The position numbers and the translations under genes are program-made. Shown here one piece after another: positions 34,800 through 48,567 of a stretch of 64,000 bases of DNA; the first letter of the stretch is position 1, and each line of letters starts with the position of its first letter. Source of the DNA: Ananas comosus (taxonomy: Eukaryota; Streptophyta; Magnoliopsida; Poales; Bromeliaceae); contig NC_033621.1 in assembly GCF_001540865.1 (NCBI RefSeq), positions 23,419,826 to 23,483,825 of the forward strand, given 5' to 3'. Under the pieces are notes generated by a model. It had not been told where the DNA came from. It saw only the letters and a program-made list of their open reading frames with translations, and did no database searches.

Positions 34800-37596
34800 A
34801 TTACACTCTATAACCGGAAGATCTCTGCTAATCACTTTTCAGATAGAAAAAAAAGCACACCATAAGAATTCTCCTGGCAAACATTGATAACTAGCAGAAC
34901 ACATGTATGACCTCCCCAAGAGTCTGGTTTCTGCAATTTTAACCGAGCATGATCAATCAGTAAGACAAAATATATATACAAGACATTTTAAGGGCTGCTC
35001 ATATGCTCCAATCAACTTGCTGTATCATTTCCTTCAAAAAGCTGAGCAGGGTCAAAAGAAAACAGGGAGAGGGAGAAGTGAGCCAGGAAGGGGCACTGCT
35101 AGAGCAGAACCTTGGCAAAACAAACAGAGAAGAAATAGCCACTTGAATCAGATGCATTATCCCGATAACTTTTATTGCGAGATTAGTCTCCTCTTCTGAC
35201 CCTGCCCACTTCTTTCTCTCATTCAACCTCTTAGCCACCTAAAGAAATGTGAGATAGCCACCTAAAGAAATGTGAGGATAGCCCAATGATATGACACCTC
35301 AGCAGCTAGCAGGCCCTTAATCCATAAAGGAGATAAGCAACTGATATGCAAAAAGAGAAAAAAAAAAAAAAAAAAAAAAAAAAAGAAGAAAGAAATACAG
35401 AGGAAAGCAAGAAATGCAGATGTGCAAATACACTACATGCACTTACTAAGAGGATAAGATGATAGAAGAACAACTATTTCAACAGTTGATTGAAGCACAA
35501 GACATCGTAATCCCAACAGATTTGCCACCCTCTTGTATGTCAAGTGTGATTTCATAGAATAAATAATTTTGCGGTAGCTTATGTACATAAATGGCTTCTT
35601 ATAGGACATCAAACATCCATCCATATTCAGCTCTCATATCCTACTACATATATTTCTTAAACACTAAACTAAGCCGATAACACTACAAAACTTGCGCACT
35701 AAAGCACTACTGTAATCTAAAGTTAACTGCATTCCAGGTGTCAAGTCAGTGCATCTCAACCTGAACTTCAGCAAGTTCAAGTAGCAATAACACTATCAGT
35801 TGCAGTCATTTTGGTGGGTTTGGTTTCAATCATTCCCAGTTGTTCAACCAATGTTAGCTTGAGCCGACAAGATTAAACTGAAACTCATGGTATGCCGCAT
35901 GCCAAGAAAAGTAAAACAAAATAGGAGTTCAACGATGTTTTGGAAAACTCTTGATGGGCTCCAGCAGTTGTGATTCCTATCATTTTCGAATATGTACAAC
36001 TAATTATAATTAACCCATCTGTTATGTACACTCTAGCTGTCTAACATACTAGTCAAACTTTAGAACAAACACCAGTGCTTTCAGCAATCTGAATGTTGCA
36101 CAATAAGTTCTTACCCATCTACATGGTCTACATCTCACATATAACACATCAAATTTGATGATCAAATGGATCAAGGAAACGAAAATGCTATTTTATTAAC
36201 TTTTCTCCATTTCTATCTTTAGCTCGACTTGTAAATGTTTCCTTTTTTTAACAGATTTCAGCATTAAAACAAACATCTGGTCTCCATATTTAACCAAGAA
36301 GAAGAAGAAGCAGAAGAAGAGGTCCATTAACCCCATAAAAAGTTGAATCTACTAACTTCAAATTAGGATTCTACGGTTTTTTGCCTTGCTCTACTTATGG
36401 AATTTCCCGCATCAAATAGAGCCCTATTTATCTACAGGATGATAATTGTTAAATGAATGACTTGAGGTACTTTTGCTTTTTTCTTCTTTCCTTCTCTTTC
36501 TCTCCTCCTCGCTTTACAGATTTGCAAAGAAACAATCTACTTAAAACAACAAGTAAAACAACAAACTCTCGCTGCATGCTCTCCTTTTCCTTGACTTTAT
36601 CCATTTCTTATCAATCTACTTGAAAAGGTTAGATATCAAATTTGATCTCTGATTGACTTATTTAGAACATATAGGATGCAATCATACTACTCAGTTACCT
36701 ACATTCAATTTGCTGACCTGAAACAGAAACGGAAATGTAGAGAACAACATTTGAGGAAAACTATTGCACTATTCAAAACTAATGCTTAAACTAATTTCCA
36801 ACATTCTAAACCACTACATCCATTGAATAATTATATTTTGGACAGGATTCAATTTGCAACCACCCCAACTATCAGTGCTCAAATTCTGAAGTGGAATAAA
36901 ATTTCAGAAGTGGATTAAATTTCTGTATCAGGATCCATCCGGCAAATATAATATCCGGGACAGGGATGACTAGATAGTAATCATCTAAACCTGATTCTCC
37001 GCCTCTCCGGCAAGACATATAGATACATGAAGCCCCACAGTTTCTGATCAGCGCCATGAGTAACATGTCTTAAGATCAAATGACAACAAAAGTTACATCC
37101 CTTTCAGACATTTAAACAACTTCTGAAATTTCCATTCCTGGTTTTGTTCAAGCACTTGAATATGATGAAATTTCAATGCAAAAGCTCATAGAGAAAATAA
37201 AAGAAGATTTTTTTTTCTTTTGGGTGAGATGAAAGGAAGTTCTAATCGTACATAAGATAATTTGAATTACAGGTCATGTCTGAGGTGCTAATAGTGGGAT
37301 CTTATGAACCTAGTGAATAAGACATGATGGATAAACCTAGATATAATTATAGCTGTGCGATTTTGGTGTTATAGGCCAAATACTAGGTGGCAAATATACA
37401 ATGCCGAACCATTTTGACCACAAAATGTCCAAATTTACTCCCCATCAAGGATCAAACAACAACACAACAAAGATCAAACCATTCATAGAAACATACATCG
37501 AACCTAACTAGGGATCCTCTCAAACAGGTCAAATAATCACGGATCTAAAACCTAATCGAACGGAAACAATTTGAAAACACAAGTGCGGCGGATTAC
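34800..37596 (-). other. Probable 5' UTR intron of the helicase gene
   Basis: Between the helicase start codon and a GC-rich leader lies 2.8 kb of non-coding AT-rich DNA. On the minus strand CCCCAG is followed by GTAATCC at 37597/37596, a plausible donor. An acceptor must lie shortly upstream of 34770 and is not pinned down. The tract contains a 24-base A run (about 35359-35384). No coding exon was recognised. Confidence 0.5.
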
Positions 37597-37838
37597 CTGG
37601 GGTAAACCTCGTTTGAATCGCGATTCGGGATCTCCGAAGCCCTCGGATTGGGATCCCAAAACACCCTCCCTCTTTGAGAAAAGGGGGCCCCGAGAGCGCG
37701 ATCGGGCCGAGGGCGAGGGCGAGGGCGAGGGCGAAGGGCGAGCTCCAAGAGCACGGAGGAAGCGCGAGAAATCGAGGGAGAGGGGAGAGGCGCGGGAGGG
37801 GGGAGGAGAGTGGGAGAGGCGATGAGCGGCGCGATCGC

Positions 37839-37882
<44 letters not shown>

Positions 37883-37900
37883 AGGGGGAGAGCGAGCTCG
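37597..37900 (-). promoter_or_regulatory. Helicase 5' UTR exon and promoter, (GA)n tract
   Basis: GC-rich DNA with GGGCGAGGGCGAGGGC-type units (37707-37740) and a (GA)n run at 37842-37876, which is CT on the transcribed strand. The composition shift and the donor at its left edge mark it as the first, non-coding exon plus core promoter. The exact start site is unknown. Confidence 0.5.
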
Positions 37901-39890
37901 GCGATGGGCTTCGGGTCTAGGTTATATAGACCATGAACGGGGCCTCTCTAAGCCCACCCCCACCCGAAGAATTCTCCTGAACCAACGTCCACCACGTCAC
38001 CCATAGACCCCTCCACGGATCTACCGTTGATTCTGTCCAGATGGACGGATGGAGGCGTTGGTATACTTAATGACGTGGTGTACTAGGTCTACATCGAAGT
38101 TTAGCCGCTACGTCCCCATGGACCTGCTTCGAATCTAGAAGAAAATTCTAACCAAACACGTTTTAATTTTGCTTTTAAATTAGAGATAAAGATGAAAAAA
38201 TAGGTCAAAGCAAAATTAAGTTTCACAACACATCGATTAAAATAAATAGTAAATAAAAAATTTTGAATAACAAACTATTAGATACAAAAATAAAGCAAAT
38301 TATTATTTTTTCGATTTTTTTTTGAGAAAAATTATTTATTATTATTTATTATATGTATATATACACTTCTCTCTCCTATAGAGTCATTAAAATAAATTAA
38401 TATAGAAATACAACAGTTTATACTTTCTGAAGATAAAATACTAATACTAATTACTTATAATTTACAATATTAAACCACTAAAATTTTTAATAAGTATTAG
38501 TTTAGGTATCTTTCTCTCTCCTCCAATATCTTTTCTCTATATAATTTTGTTTTATTTTAGATCTTGGGTTATATAATCGGTATCTGCACAAATCACGCTT
38601 ATCTACAAAGTATATCTATATCTATATCTATATTTATATTTATATTTATACTATATATAAAATATATAAGAATTTCGACAATGACAGACGAAATACAAAA
38701 AAGAATAAACGAATATTTTCTACTAACAGTTATAATTAGTTTGTTAAAAAATATCTCACATGAAAATAAATGGTTATGATTATTTTTGTTCTAACCATTT
38801 ATTTTTAAAGTATGGATATAATATATTAACTATTTAGACCCAATTTGATTCATAGATATCTTTAATATAAAGCAAAAAAAGAAAAAGTGTTGGTCTAAAA
38901 ATTTAGTAATATTGACATATTAAAATTCTAAAATATTAAGTGAAAAAAGTTCGGATCCTAAAGTTCAACAAAATTATTTCAGATTTCAAACATCATCTTT
39001 AATGATTCTCTCTTGGGTTATTAATAGTTAAATTTTGATCCTGCTACATTTTTGTCTCTTTTGTTTTTTTTTCATGTATTATTGTAATACACATTTTGTT
39101 AGGTTCACTTCAAACTTCTGTATCAATCTAACTTAAATCAAAATATTTTTCATTTTCAAAATATTATATTTTACTACAAAAATGAACTAATACTTTTTCG
39201 CATTTTTTTATAAAAAAAAATGTTTGTTTTCATGTGAGAATTCAAAGTACCAAGCAATAGGCAGTTTTACGTCACTTTTGATAGTGAAAATAGTTAAATT
39301 GATATTTAAGCATATTTAATGAAATTTTTTAAGTTTAAAATTTGTATATAATTTAAATTCAAAATATGTTAAGAAAATAGGGTAGTTATCCACTCAACTT
39401 CAAAGTTTATTTTTTTTAAAATAAATTTAAAATTTTGACATTATTTTAAATTTTTAATATAAATTTTAATATTTATTTTTAAATTTAAATTTAAATTAAT
39501 ATATTATAAAGATAAAGTTAGTATATTAATTTGGTTATGCTTTTTATATTTATCTGAACCAAATATCGATAATGGAAATGATTTATTCCGATTTCGATTC
39601 CGGTTCAGGCGATGAACCAAACAGAATTAAATAACGAGTCATTCCGATTCTGATTATAATTTATTTCAATTCTAATTCTGATTTCGATTCCGAACCATAC
39701 ACGTCCTGAAAGTTAGTAATGCTCTCGAGTCTAAGTTAAATAATTGGCCGGTGAAAAATGTAAATATATAAAGTTGATACCTCGACTTAATATTTTTGAA
39801 TTATATTTTAAATAATAATTTTTTTTTATATAATTTGAATTATTTTTAATTATTTAATTTGAATATTTCGTTAAATTAAACCGCAAACAG
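37901..39890. other. Divergent intergenic region, AT-rich
   Basis: About 2 kb between the divergent helicase and TBC genes. No gene was seen. (TATCTA)n/(TTTATA)n runs lie near 38610-38655. Diverged CGATTCCGATTC / CCGATTTCGATTCCGG words at 39575-39690 look like a decayed repeat. Confidence 0.5.
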
Positions 39891-39962
39891 GCTCATCGTC
39901 TAGATCTCGACCGACGCTGGGGCCATTGTCGAGGAGGGATCCGAGCTCGAGAGGGAGCTCCA

Positions 39963-40135
39963 ATGGCGGAAACATGGCGATCGCGCTGAATCCGATCGTG
40001 GAGATAGGGGAGCGATGGGGAAGAAGAAGGGCATCCCCGAGTGGCTCAACAGCTCCCTCTGGTCCTCGGTCCCCTCCTCCAACTCCCACGCCCCCATCGT
40101 TCGATCCGTCCCCGAACTCCCCCCCGAAACCCTAA
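39963..40135 (+). promoter_or_regulatory. Upstream ATGs/uORFs of the TBC gene
   Basis: Two ATGs precede the chosen start. One at 39963 encodes an 8-codon uORF (stop at 39989). One at 39974 runs to 40135 in another frame, overlapping the main start at 40015. If both lie in the mRNA they would be expected to lower initiation at the main ATG. The transcript start is not known. Confidence 0.45.
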
Positions 40136-41847
40136 TTCCCTCTCCCTCTTCTCCTCCTCCCACACCTCCTCCTCCGCCTCCGGAGCCCTCGCCTCTTCCT
40201 CCTCCCCGATCTCCTCCATTGGAGGAGATATCGCGCCAATCTCAGCTCTTAGCGGAGGTCGGAGTGTTAGGAATGGGATCTCTTCTATTTAATGCTTGTT
40301 TCAAGTGCTTTTTTTTCCTTCAGATTTTGGTGGTTTACTCCCTTGTTAATGTTGATCAGCTGTCGAAGAAGATTGTAAATCTCGAGGAATTGCGGAGGTT
40401 GGCTTTTTACGGGATTCCGGATGGCGCCGGAATCCGTTCGACTGTGTGGAAGGTCTGCTTTTCCTAGATTTCTCAGTGCTCACTTAGTTAATGTGTGTGT
40501 GTATTTTGTTGACTATTCATAGCGATTTACTTGACTTGCTTTCGCTCGGTTGTGTAGCTTTAGTAATGTTCGATCATTGCTCTCCGAATAGTGCTTTTAG
40601 GACGAAGCACTATCGTGAAATTCCCCGGAAGGATCTCATTTTAGCTTCCTACTGCAAGTAAAAGTTTCAAACTTTTTAGTTTGCTAAATGTTCTACTAGA
40701 GACGACTCCAACTTAAAGTAGAAGCACAAGTGGAGCCAAACAGGCACCAATTCTAATTATTTTTATTTTATTTGTGATATTCTTTGAGTATATGACTATA
40801 ATGGCATTGGAGCTGTAGAGCATGACATTGTCATTTGAGTACTGCATTTTTGTTGGTTGTGTGCAGCTCCTTTTGACTTATTTGCCTAATGATTGTGAAT
40901 TATGGGCGGGCGAATTGCAAAAGAGGCGGTTTCAATACAAGGCTTTCAAAGATGAGTTTCTGGTGAACCCAGTAAGTCTTGCTGAGGACCCTAGAGCGCA
41001 TGTAACCTTTTGGTATTTTAACTGTCTAGTTCAGAGAACTATGTGATACCCTGCTTGAGTTAGCAGCTATTTAGACCGAACTTAATCATTTGTGCTCATA
41101 ATTGTTATTGGCAACTATACGAGGTTTCTGAAAGTTGTTTTTGTTAGTCAGTCGGAAATCACACGAAGGCTAGAAGAATCTTCTAGTTGGAGTAATGAAG
41201 TGCCGCAACATGAAGACGGCGGCTTGCTCCAGAGATCGGAGATAAGTCTGGGGGAGCACCCTTTGAGCCTTGGGAAGGCCAGTGTCTGGAATCAGTTCTT
41301 CCAGGTACTGTCGAAGGCTGGGTGAAATTGTGTTAGCGTACTTGATGCATTAAATACCTAATTTTGGCAAAATGCTGCACCCCTTTTAGTGTTCTTCATG
41401 TAAGTCCTATTAGCTTCTTTTGTTGCTATGATGTTACATATTTCTAGATGCCAACACTTGCTTATTGAAATGGTGGATTTTAGAATATCGACAATTTTCA
41501 ACCAGAATAACCTTTGCACAGATTACCATCTTTAGTACCACAAGAAAGTCTTGCTTTGATCAAACGTATGGCTGGTCTTACTTTGTTTGCTATCTAGTGG
41601 CTGCTCTTCCATTTTATGCATCTGACTAAATTATACGCTGCAACAGTTATTGACTAGGTGCAAGGATTTGGACTTCCATTCCTGAAACCTGTCGGAGTAG
41701 AATGAGAGATAGCTATGGAGGGTGAAAAGTATTTAATTATGTTGCATCAATTAGACTTTTTGTCACCTTTTCAATTAAGTTACTGACCATTGTGACAAGC
41801 TCCTTGTTAACATGTGAGAATCTGGTATCATTTCCTTTGTCTGAATC

Positions 41848-41882
<35 letters not shown>

Positions 41883-44800
41883 GCTGCTCTTTGTCTCTTA
41901 AGCGGCGGATAAATTCTATAATTAATATTAGTATTGATAGCTTTATTGTTATACGCTTGTTTCATCACAGCATAGCTTTCATATTCTAGCCATTTCACTA
42001 TTTCAACTGCTCCATCTTATTCGTGCAACTTATGCACCATCTTACTTTGTAGAAGAATATTGATGTCTATCATTTTCCCACATGTTTCAACAACCCAATT
42101 TCAGGATTCAGAGATTATTGAGCAAATTGATCGAGATGTGAAGCGTACTCATCCTGATATGCACTTTTTCTCTGGAGACTCATCTCTTGCGAAGTCCAAT
42201 CAGGTAATATGCTCTCCTTAATATCTACTAATATTAGTTAACTACATGATGTTTTGCTAATGCTACTTTACTACTTCCTTCCAGGAGTCATTGAGAGATA
42301 TACTAATTATATATGCAAAGTTGAATCCAGGAATAAGATATGTCCAAGGGATGAATGAAGTTTTGGCCCCCCTTCTCTATGTATTTCGGAATGATCCAGA
42401 TGATGGTGATCCTGTATGGCATATGATAATTCTTCTGCAATAAAACTGGCATAAAATACTTTTTTTTTTCTGATATTCCTTATAACTGAATCTACAAGAT
42501 GCTTTCCTTGATTGAAAGTTTTCTTTGGCATAATGATATAATTGGGATTTTTTTTTTTTCTCTTTTCCTCTCTCTCTATTTATTGGATGACTATATGTGC
42601 AACTATGCATTAGGGGACCCAGTGTTGGGCCATTAAGAAACATTTTGCCCAAAATATGAGCACAAAAAGGACAAGAATGTTAAGGTAAATGAGTGGTTTT
42701 ACATGGGAAGATAGGCATAGTAGTTAGGCATTCTTCTAAAGGTGAGCTATCTTTAGTCTAAGGATAAATGGGAGGTGGTCCACTCTCTATAATAATACAA
42801 ACACAGAAGCTTATAAAATGTTGATAAATGCAAAAAGTCTTACATGTAAGAGTGAGATTATCCACTTAGAGTGGTGTGAAAGGCGATAGATGCAAGCGAA
42901 ATATAGCATGGTTAGAGGTGATTAGGTAAGATTTGGCCACAATTTTAGTGGAGTAAATAACTAAAAGAGGATTAAGTGGTGAAAGTGTATTCCTATGATG
43001 GATCCGCCATACATGTTACTTTTAGTAATATCTCTAGCTGACCGAACCTAGAGTTAAGATTTCCTGGTCTGACAAGTGAGTGACAAATACTTTAGGAATG
43101 CTACTACCGTAGTGAATAACATCGGAAGAGGTTATTATATCCCAAATTTAGGCAACAAACTCTAAAAATTGACTACATGGTACCTGATACCTTTACTTTC
43201 TGTTTGTTCAGTAGATGATCCAAAACCATAAAATATATTTTCTACAGCTTGAATAGATTGCTAGCTTGCTTATGGATGTTGGTCTATTAATTTATTGTGT
43301 TTCCATAGACATAAAATATATTTTCTACACCCTCAATAGATTGCTAGCTTGCTTATGGATGTTAGTCTATTAATTTATTGTGTTTCAATAGACATGTTAA
43401 AACTTTGTCTATCAAATTACAAAATGTCTATTGTATTTATTTTATGGAGAAAAGGTTTGCTTAGGATTAGTATCAGTTGCTGTTTTTCCTATCTGCAACT
43501 ATTGTTTGTCAACCTGTTTCTTTTTTTTTTTTGTCCATTTCAAATTGATCATGATTGTGCTTATTCTTACTTTAACAGGCCTCTGCAGAAGCCGATGCTT
43601 TCTTTTGTTTCGTTGAGTTGTTAAGTGGATTCAGGGACAATTTCTGCCAAAAACTTGACAATAGTGTTGTTGGTATTCGGTCTACACTTACTAAACTATC
43701 AGAGCTTCTAAAGAAACATGATGGAGAGCTTTGGCGCCATTTAGAGGTCACAACAAAAGTAAGAATTCCAGGAATTTCAATAACTGTTTTGTAGCAATTG
43801 TTTTATGCTAAATATTCGAAGGTCAATTCAAAATCCTTTGGTTGCTTGATAATCTGCATATAGTCGACAAAGCATTGACTCGTTAAGCATTTTTTATCAC
43901 CATCGTTTTACCAATGGTACCATGGTACATCACTGCCTCGCATTGCTGCACACTAAGTTTTAATCTCTTACATCCTTAATTCTCATTGTTGTCTTGTCAT
44001 AATTGTCACTGGTCAATTCAATACAGTGCAAGTAATGTAGGATTTTTTTTTTCATTGTAACCCTTTAAAAATTTATAATTGGCCAAATAACCTTGTAAAA
44101 AATTTATTTGTTCAAATAACCTTATTTTCTCCAACTCACTGTCGGGGTGTAAAAATAATTGAAAGACGGTCAATCATTTACCACCTTTAATAGAATTTAG
44201 AAGTCGGTGAATGATTCACCATCTTTTTCTTTTCTATTAGGGGCAGTAAATGATTCACCGCCTTTTTTTGAAAATACAAAATGGTGAATGATTTACCGTT
44301 TCTTTCTATTCCCATATATAATCTTAACAACCACATAAAAATTTCAACAAATCATATATAATCCTAACAACTTAAAAAATCATAACAACCTACCCGTATA
44401 ATTTTAACTATAAACAAAAATTTAATAATCCTTATACAATCTTAACAACCTCAAAAAAATCCTCACAATTTATAAAAAAAAGATAACAATATGAAAATGA
44501 CGAATCATTTACCGCTTTCTTTCACCGTGTTTCTCAGGTTAGTTGGCCAAATAAAATTTTGAAAGGATTATTCAGCAAATTAGAAATTTTAATAGGGTTA
44601 TTGTGAAAAAAGTCCTTAATGTACGCGGTAGGCTTTACTTCCATTTTGCTTTCAGTTTAACTGGATCATGCTAGTTGATTTAAAAGTAAAAGATTTTATG
44701 ACATGTGAACTTAGATTGTGACCAAATGTGAACCTAACTCAGAAAACCCAAATGAGCCCAAATTGACTCAATACTCAACCCGATTGCTACTTGGTTAGAC

Positions 44801-45792
44801 TTCCTAATAAAAATTTCATTCCTAATTGACTCATTTATTGGACCAAACAGCTCAATTGCTCGAAACCTAATGTTTGATTGCATCAAAACAGTTTCTGAGT
44901 ACTAAAAAAATAGTACACTGGTCCTGTCCGGCGTAATTTTAACCCTGTTTATCATCTCGTTATTGTATCTACATTCTCTCCTAAACGCCGCCTATTGGCC
45001 TTTGCCATCTGCTACATGAGTATATTTCCAACTATCAGCTGACTTGTACCACACCGGCATTATCTTTCCTTGGCCTTTTGTACTCTCCTTTCAAGCTTAT
45101 GTACTAGTTGTTTGCCCGAGATTGTGAATCATTGTAGGTTGGTGGCACATAAAGATACGGAAGTGAGTTGCGCATGACGCTGCTGTTGGTTGAAATAGCA
45201 GCTAATGTGTCTCTCTTCTTTTGTTGGCCATTCTCTGTGCTTATGCTTATTCAGGGTTTCTGCAATCATCTTTAAATTCTAGAACTTACATCACATAAAG
45301 AAATTGGATGCTATTCTCTGTTATGGTTATCCTTGTTCTCTGTACTCAACTTGCAAGTTCCTGTTCAATTTGTTGTGCATCTCCGAAATATTTAAGTGAA
45401 ATGAATTTCAATTTGACAGGTCAATCCCCAATTCTATGCTTTTAGATGGATAACTTTGTTATTGACTCAAGAATTCAATTTCGCTGATTCCCTTCATATC
45501 TGGGATACACTCTTAAGTGATCCCGAAGGTCCTCAGGTAATATGTTCTTATTTAATTTTGCTATCTATGATATGCCGACCTTGTTGAGAGTTCTAAGATG
45601 AAGGTTATATGCCAGATATTCTTATAAATTTGGATGCAGGAAACACTACTGAGAATATGCTGTGCCATGCTGATCCTCGTTCGAAGGCGTCTATTGGCAG
45701 GTGATTTCACTTCCAATCTCAAGCTATTGCAGAATTACCCGTCAACAAACATTAGTCACCTCCTTTATGTTGCCAACAAGCTGCGTGGGTGA
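40015..45792 (+). CDS. TBC-domain Rab GTPase-activating protein (TBC1D13-like)
   Basis: Stimulates GTP hydrolysis by a Rab GTPase, acting in membrane traffic. Exons: 40015-40257, 40360-40452, 40867-40971, 41152-41304, 42105-42203, 42285-42413, 43579-43758, 45420-45536, 45640-45792. Every exon is a multiple of three, giving 423 aa, typical for TBC1D13-like proteins. The start MGKKKGIPEWLNSSLWSS fits the family. Residues 25-70 are Pro/Ser-rich. The TBC domain begins about LRRLAFYGIPDGAGIRSTVW. It has the arginine finger in IDRDVKRTHPD (Arg212) and the glutamine finger in RYVQGMNEVLAPL (Gln252), both intact. Later family motifs are DAFFCFVELL and NPQFYAFRWITLLLTQEF. Upstream ATGs may modulate translation. 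Intron 6 holds an 83-bp tandem duplication; intron 7 holds a transposon. Confidence 0.94.
43228..43393. repeat. 83-bp tandem duplication in TBC intron 6
   Basis: Copies at 43228-43310 and 43311-43393 start ATAAAATATATTTTCTACA and end CATAGAC/AATAGAC. They differ mainly at one short block (GCTTG versus CCCTC) plus two single bases. Confidence 0.9.
44040..44615. mobile_element. Second copy of GGTGAATGATTCACC transposon
   Basis: In TBC intron 7. Ends are GGATTTTTTTTTCATTGTAA and (reverse complement) GGACTTTTTTCACAATAACC. Flanking TAATGTA repeats (44033-44039 and 44617-44623) suggest a 7-8 bp target duplication. Inside are several GGTGAATGATTCACC-like palindromes and AATCCTAACAAC-type units, in the same order as in 28010-29251 but without the GC-rich insert. 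Confidence 0.8.
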
Positions 45793-46441
45793 CAGACAGG
45801 TTAACTGTCATTATATGTTTGATCTGTCCAATGTCATGGTTTTAACTATTCTGCATTAAAAGTGTTTCAGAATCTTTTAAGGTATTTACAAACAGCATTA
45901 TAGTGTTATGAATTTTTTTGTGCATTGGTTCAACTCTTTCCTTTGTTTTTATCTGTGTGCATAGTGACATGATTTAGACGCACCCAGTGCAAGGAAGATA
46001 GTCTATTACTGTTTCCATTGAAACATCTTTGCCATTTGCCAGATCAATTGAACGAACATCATAAAGCGCTTGCATTAGATCTCACGATGCAGATTTTTGT
46101 TATGAACATATTTTCCTGTCGGCGTAACTCAGATCACGCCACATTCATTTACATTATCAAATGTACTCTGGTAACAGTAATTTTTGTAATGTACTCACGA
46201 TATTCGGTAAGCGCCTGCAGTTGAAGAATAGTTGGCCAGAACTGACGGTATTTGGTGTTCTTTTATTCTCTCCATATTGGTATTTTCCCTTTCTAGGAGG
46301 GTGAAAGTAGATCACCAATTATTATTTACAGCCAAAAAAGCTTCATCATTTGCATGCTTAATAGTAGAAGCAATGTGGAGTGGTAACAACTTTTAGTTTA
46401 CCCAAGTGAGTTTGACTCCTCTATTAATATTTTTAGTGTCA
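45793..46441. other. TBC 3' UTR and spacer
   Basis: Non-coding DNA following the TBC stop. The first few hundred bases are probably 3' UTR. No other feature seen. Confidence 0.5.
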
Positions 46442-46459
46442 AGAAACTTTCTCGCGTCA

Positions 46460-46629
46460 CCGACCGTTCCTAGAGCAAGCGGCAAAGCTTTTGATGGTTG
46501 ATATCCGAGACCCAAGTTTAGACCCAAGTTCGAATCCTAGTTGATTTACATTTCTAGCTAAGTTTATTTCTAAATGAAATAAGCGAAGCGGAAGCGTGCT
46601 ACCTTTCTCTCAAAAAAAAAAAAAAAAAA
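46460..46629 (+). mobile_element. Intact tRNA-derived SINE with 18-bp TSD
   Basis: Flanked by AGAAACTTTCTCGCGTCA (46442-46459) and AGAAATTTTCTCGCGTCA (46630-46647), an 18-bp duplication with one mismatch. The head has an A-box-like TAGAGCAAGCGG and a B-box GTTCGAATCC (about 46528-46537) separated by about 48 bp. The body ends AGCGTGCTACCTTTCTCTC followed by an A tail of about 19 bases. GACCCAAGTT is doubled just before the B box. Related copies are at 690-790 (minus) and 46690-46797. Confidence 0.88.
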
Positions 46630-46689
46630 AGAAATTTTCTCGCGTCAGCACCATTAATATTCTATTAGAAGTTAACAAAAGTTTAAAAT

Positions 46690-46797
46690 TATTAGACCTA
46701 TTGACACAAGATTTAAAGTACAGAATCGACTTTGTATTTCTAACTAAATTTACTTTTAAAAAAATAAAATCGAATAACATGCTACCTTTCTCTCTCT
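46690..46797 (+). mobile_element. Diverged 3' half of the same SINE
   Basis: GTATTTCTAACTAAATTTAC, then ATAACATGCTACCTTTCTCT and an A-rich tail repeat the 3' half of the SINE immediately upstream. The tRNA-like head is not recognisable. Confidence 0.65.
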
Positions 46798-46799
46798 AA

Positions 46800-48400
46800 A
46801 AAAACAAATTGTCATATTGCTTGAGCGTTTATGAATGATGTGGTGGACCAGCTCCAGTGAGTGAATAATTGAAGGAGTAGGACTTACACTCGTACTAGAA
46901 AGACTTTTTTTTTTATTTTATTTTTTTCTGAAATTAAATAGTAACAGTGCTTGGGCTGGAGACTTGGACTTAGGTACTAGAGGGGCCCCCAATTACTTTT
47001 TATTTCTGTCCCTTTCTATAATGTCACATGAAAAAATATTGTTTAAACATTAATATTATTAAAAATAGAATTTTAAAACGTATTTTAAACATTTTCTTTT
47101 TTATAGTAAAAGTTACAATCATCAGATCAGGAGCTTTACACTCTCATTATGCTTTCAGTTATAGCACAAGGTCCAGCTTCTATTTATTTTTCCTTTTTAC
47201 AATCAACATTACATATTATTATTTTTTTAATGTTGATATATTGGCAGGTGATGCCTTTAATTTATCAATACATGCAATTTAAAATTGTTATAAATGGTCC
47301 AAAAAGTTTAGAATTTTTTTTTTTTTTACTTTTTAAATCAAATGTTCTCAAAAAGTTTCAATGCTTGTTTTTTTTCCATTTCCAAATTAAAGGCCAAAGG
47401 TACTAATTCCGAATTGAAGTTCACATAAAAGATCAAAGCCCTGGACTCTGTAGTTGATATTCCGGATACCTAACTACTAGACAGGGCTATTAGTAATTAA
47501 TCAAGTTCATAAAATCTGTAACACTAAATTTGGCTTTTGATTTTCCAATTAACAATAAACCATCTAATATTTTGTGTTTCTTAAATTTTAATTCGTCACT
47601 ATTTTAAATTAAACATTCTCAATTATTATAATTTAAGTTTCAGCATACAATTTAGGATCTGTTTGGTTACTAACGTTCATCTAATATTAATAGATAAAAT
47701 AGAGTTAGGACAAAAGAAGATAGAAATATGCTTCCATATTTTTCAATGAAATTATAAAAAATATATTATATCGATTTATTGCGATATGCGAAACACGATG
47801 GTGTAGACGGTAACAAATAAGATTTTTTTTTTCATAATTCCGCACCTAATGCGACCTTCTCGCAATCCAAACAGAGCTTTTGTTCGCTGAATGAGGACGT
47901 GCTTTTAGTATGAGGTAATGTAGTAATATTATAGCCAATCAAGCGTCAACGAATAAAACATCACATAATTGCGACATTACTGGCACATCATTATTTAAGT
48001 AATTAAATTAAAATATAAAATTTAATTATAATAATTGAAAATTTTCAAATAAGAAATTACAATAGATTAAAAGTTAAGCATAAAAAATATTTCATAATTT
48101 AAAAAACAAAAATTGGAAGGTAACACCAAAAACAAAAATTGATGTTATTATTCAGCTTTTCAATTTTTTTGATTTGAACTAGTTAATGGCGCCTTAATTT
48201 TAAAATCCAAGCCAGTTACTTACTTTAATAAATATATAAAGTTGAAAAATTATTTTAATTGTAATAATTAAATCTATAAAGATAAACCGCGTATTAAAAT
48301 TTTAAAATAAAAATGCCATTAATTAATTCAGATTAAATTAAAATAAAAAATTGAATAATAAGATAAATTTTTTTTTTAAAAAAAAATTAGATATTAAACT
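46800..48400. other. AT-rich spacer with a small MITE
   Basis: No gene seen. At about 47654-47878 the ends GATCTGTTTGGTTACTAAC and (reverse complement) AGCTCTGTTTGGATTGCGAG form a short imperfect inverted repeat typical of GTTTGG-ended MITEs. The rest is A/T-rich with poly-T runs. Confidence 0.5.
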
Positions 48401-48531
48401 GAAAATGTCTCTGGTTGTGATAAATAAATTCGCATAGGGGGAGGGATTTGCAGGAGTATGGGCCGTGTGGCGGCATGAAGATGGACTCTCGCCTAGCCTC
48501 GGGCATTAATAAAAGAAAAGAAAGAAAGCGC

Positions 48532-48567
<36 letters not shown>

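Noticed and set aside
42600..43100. Possible Helitron-like segment in TBC intron 6
   Set aside because: No defined ends, hairpin or coding content; only an impression from word style.
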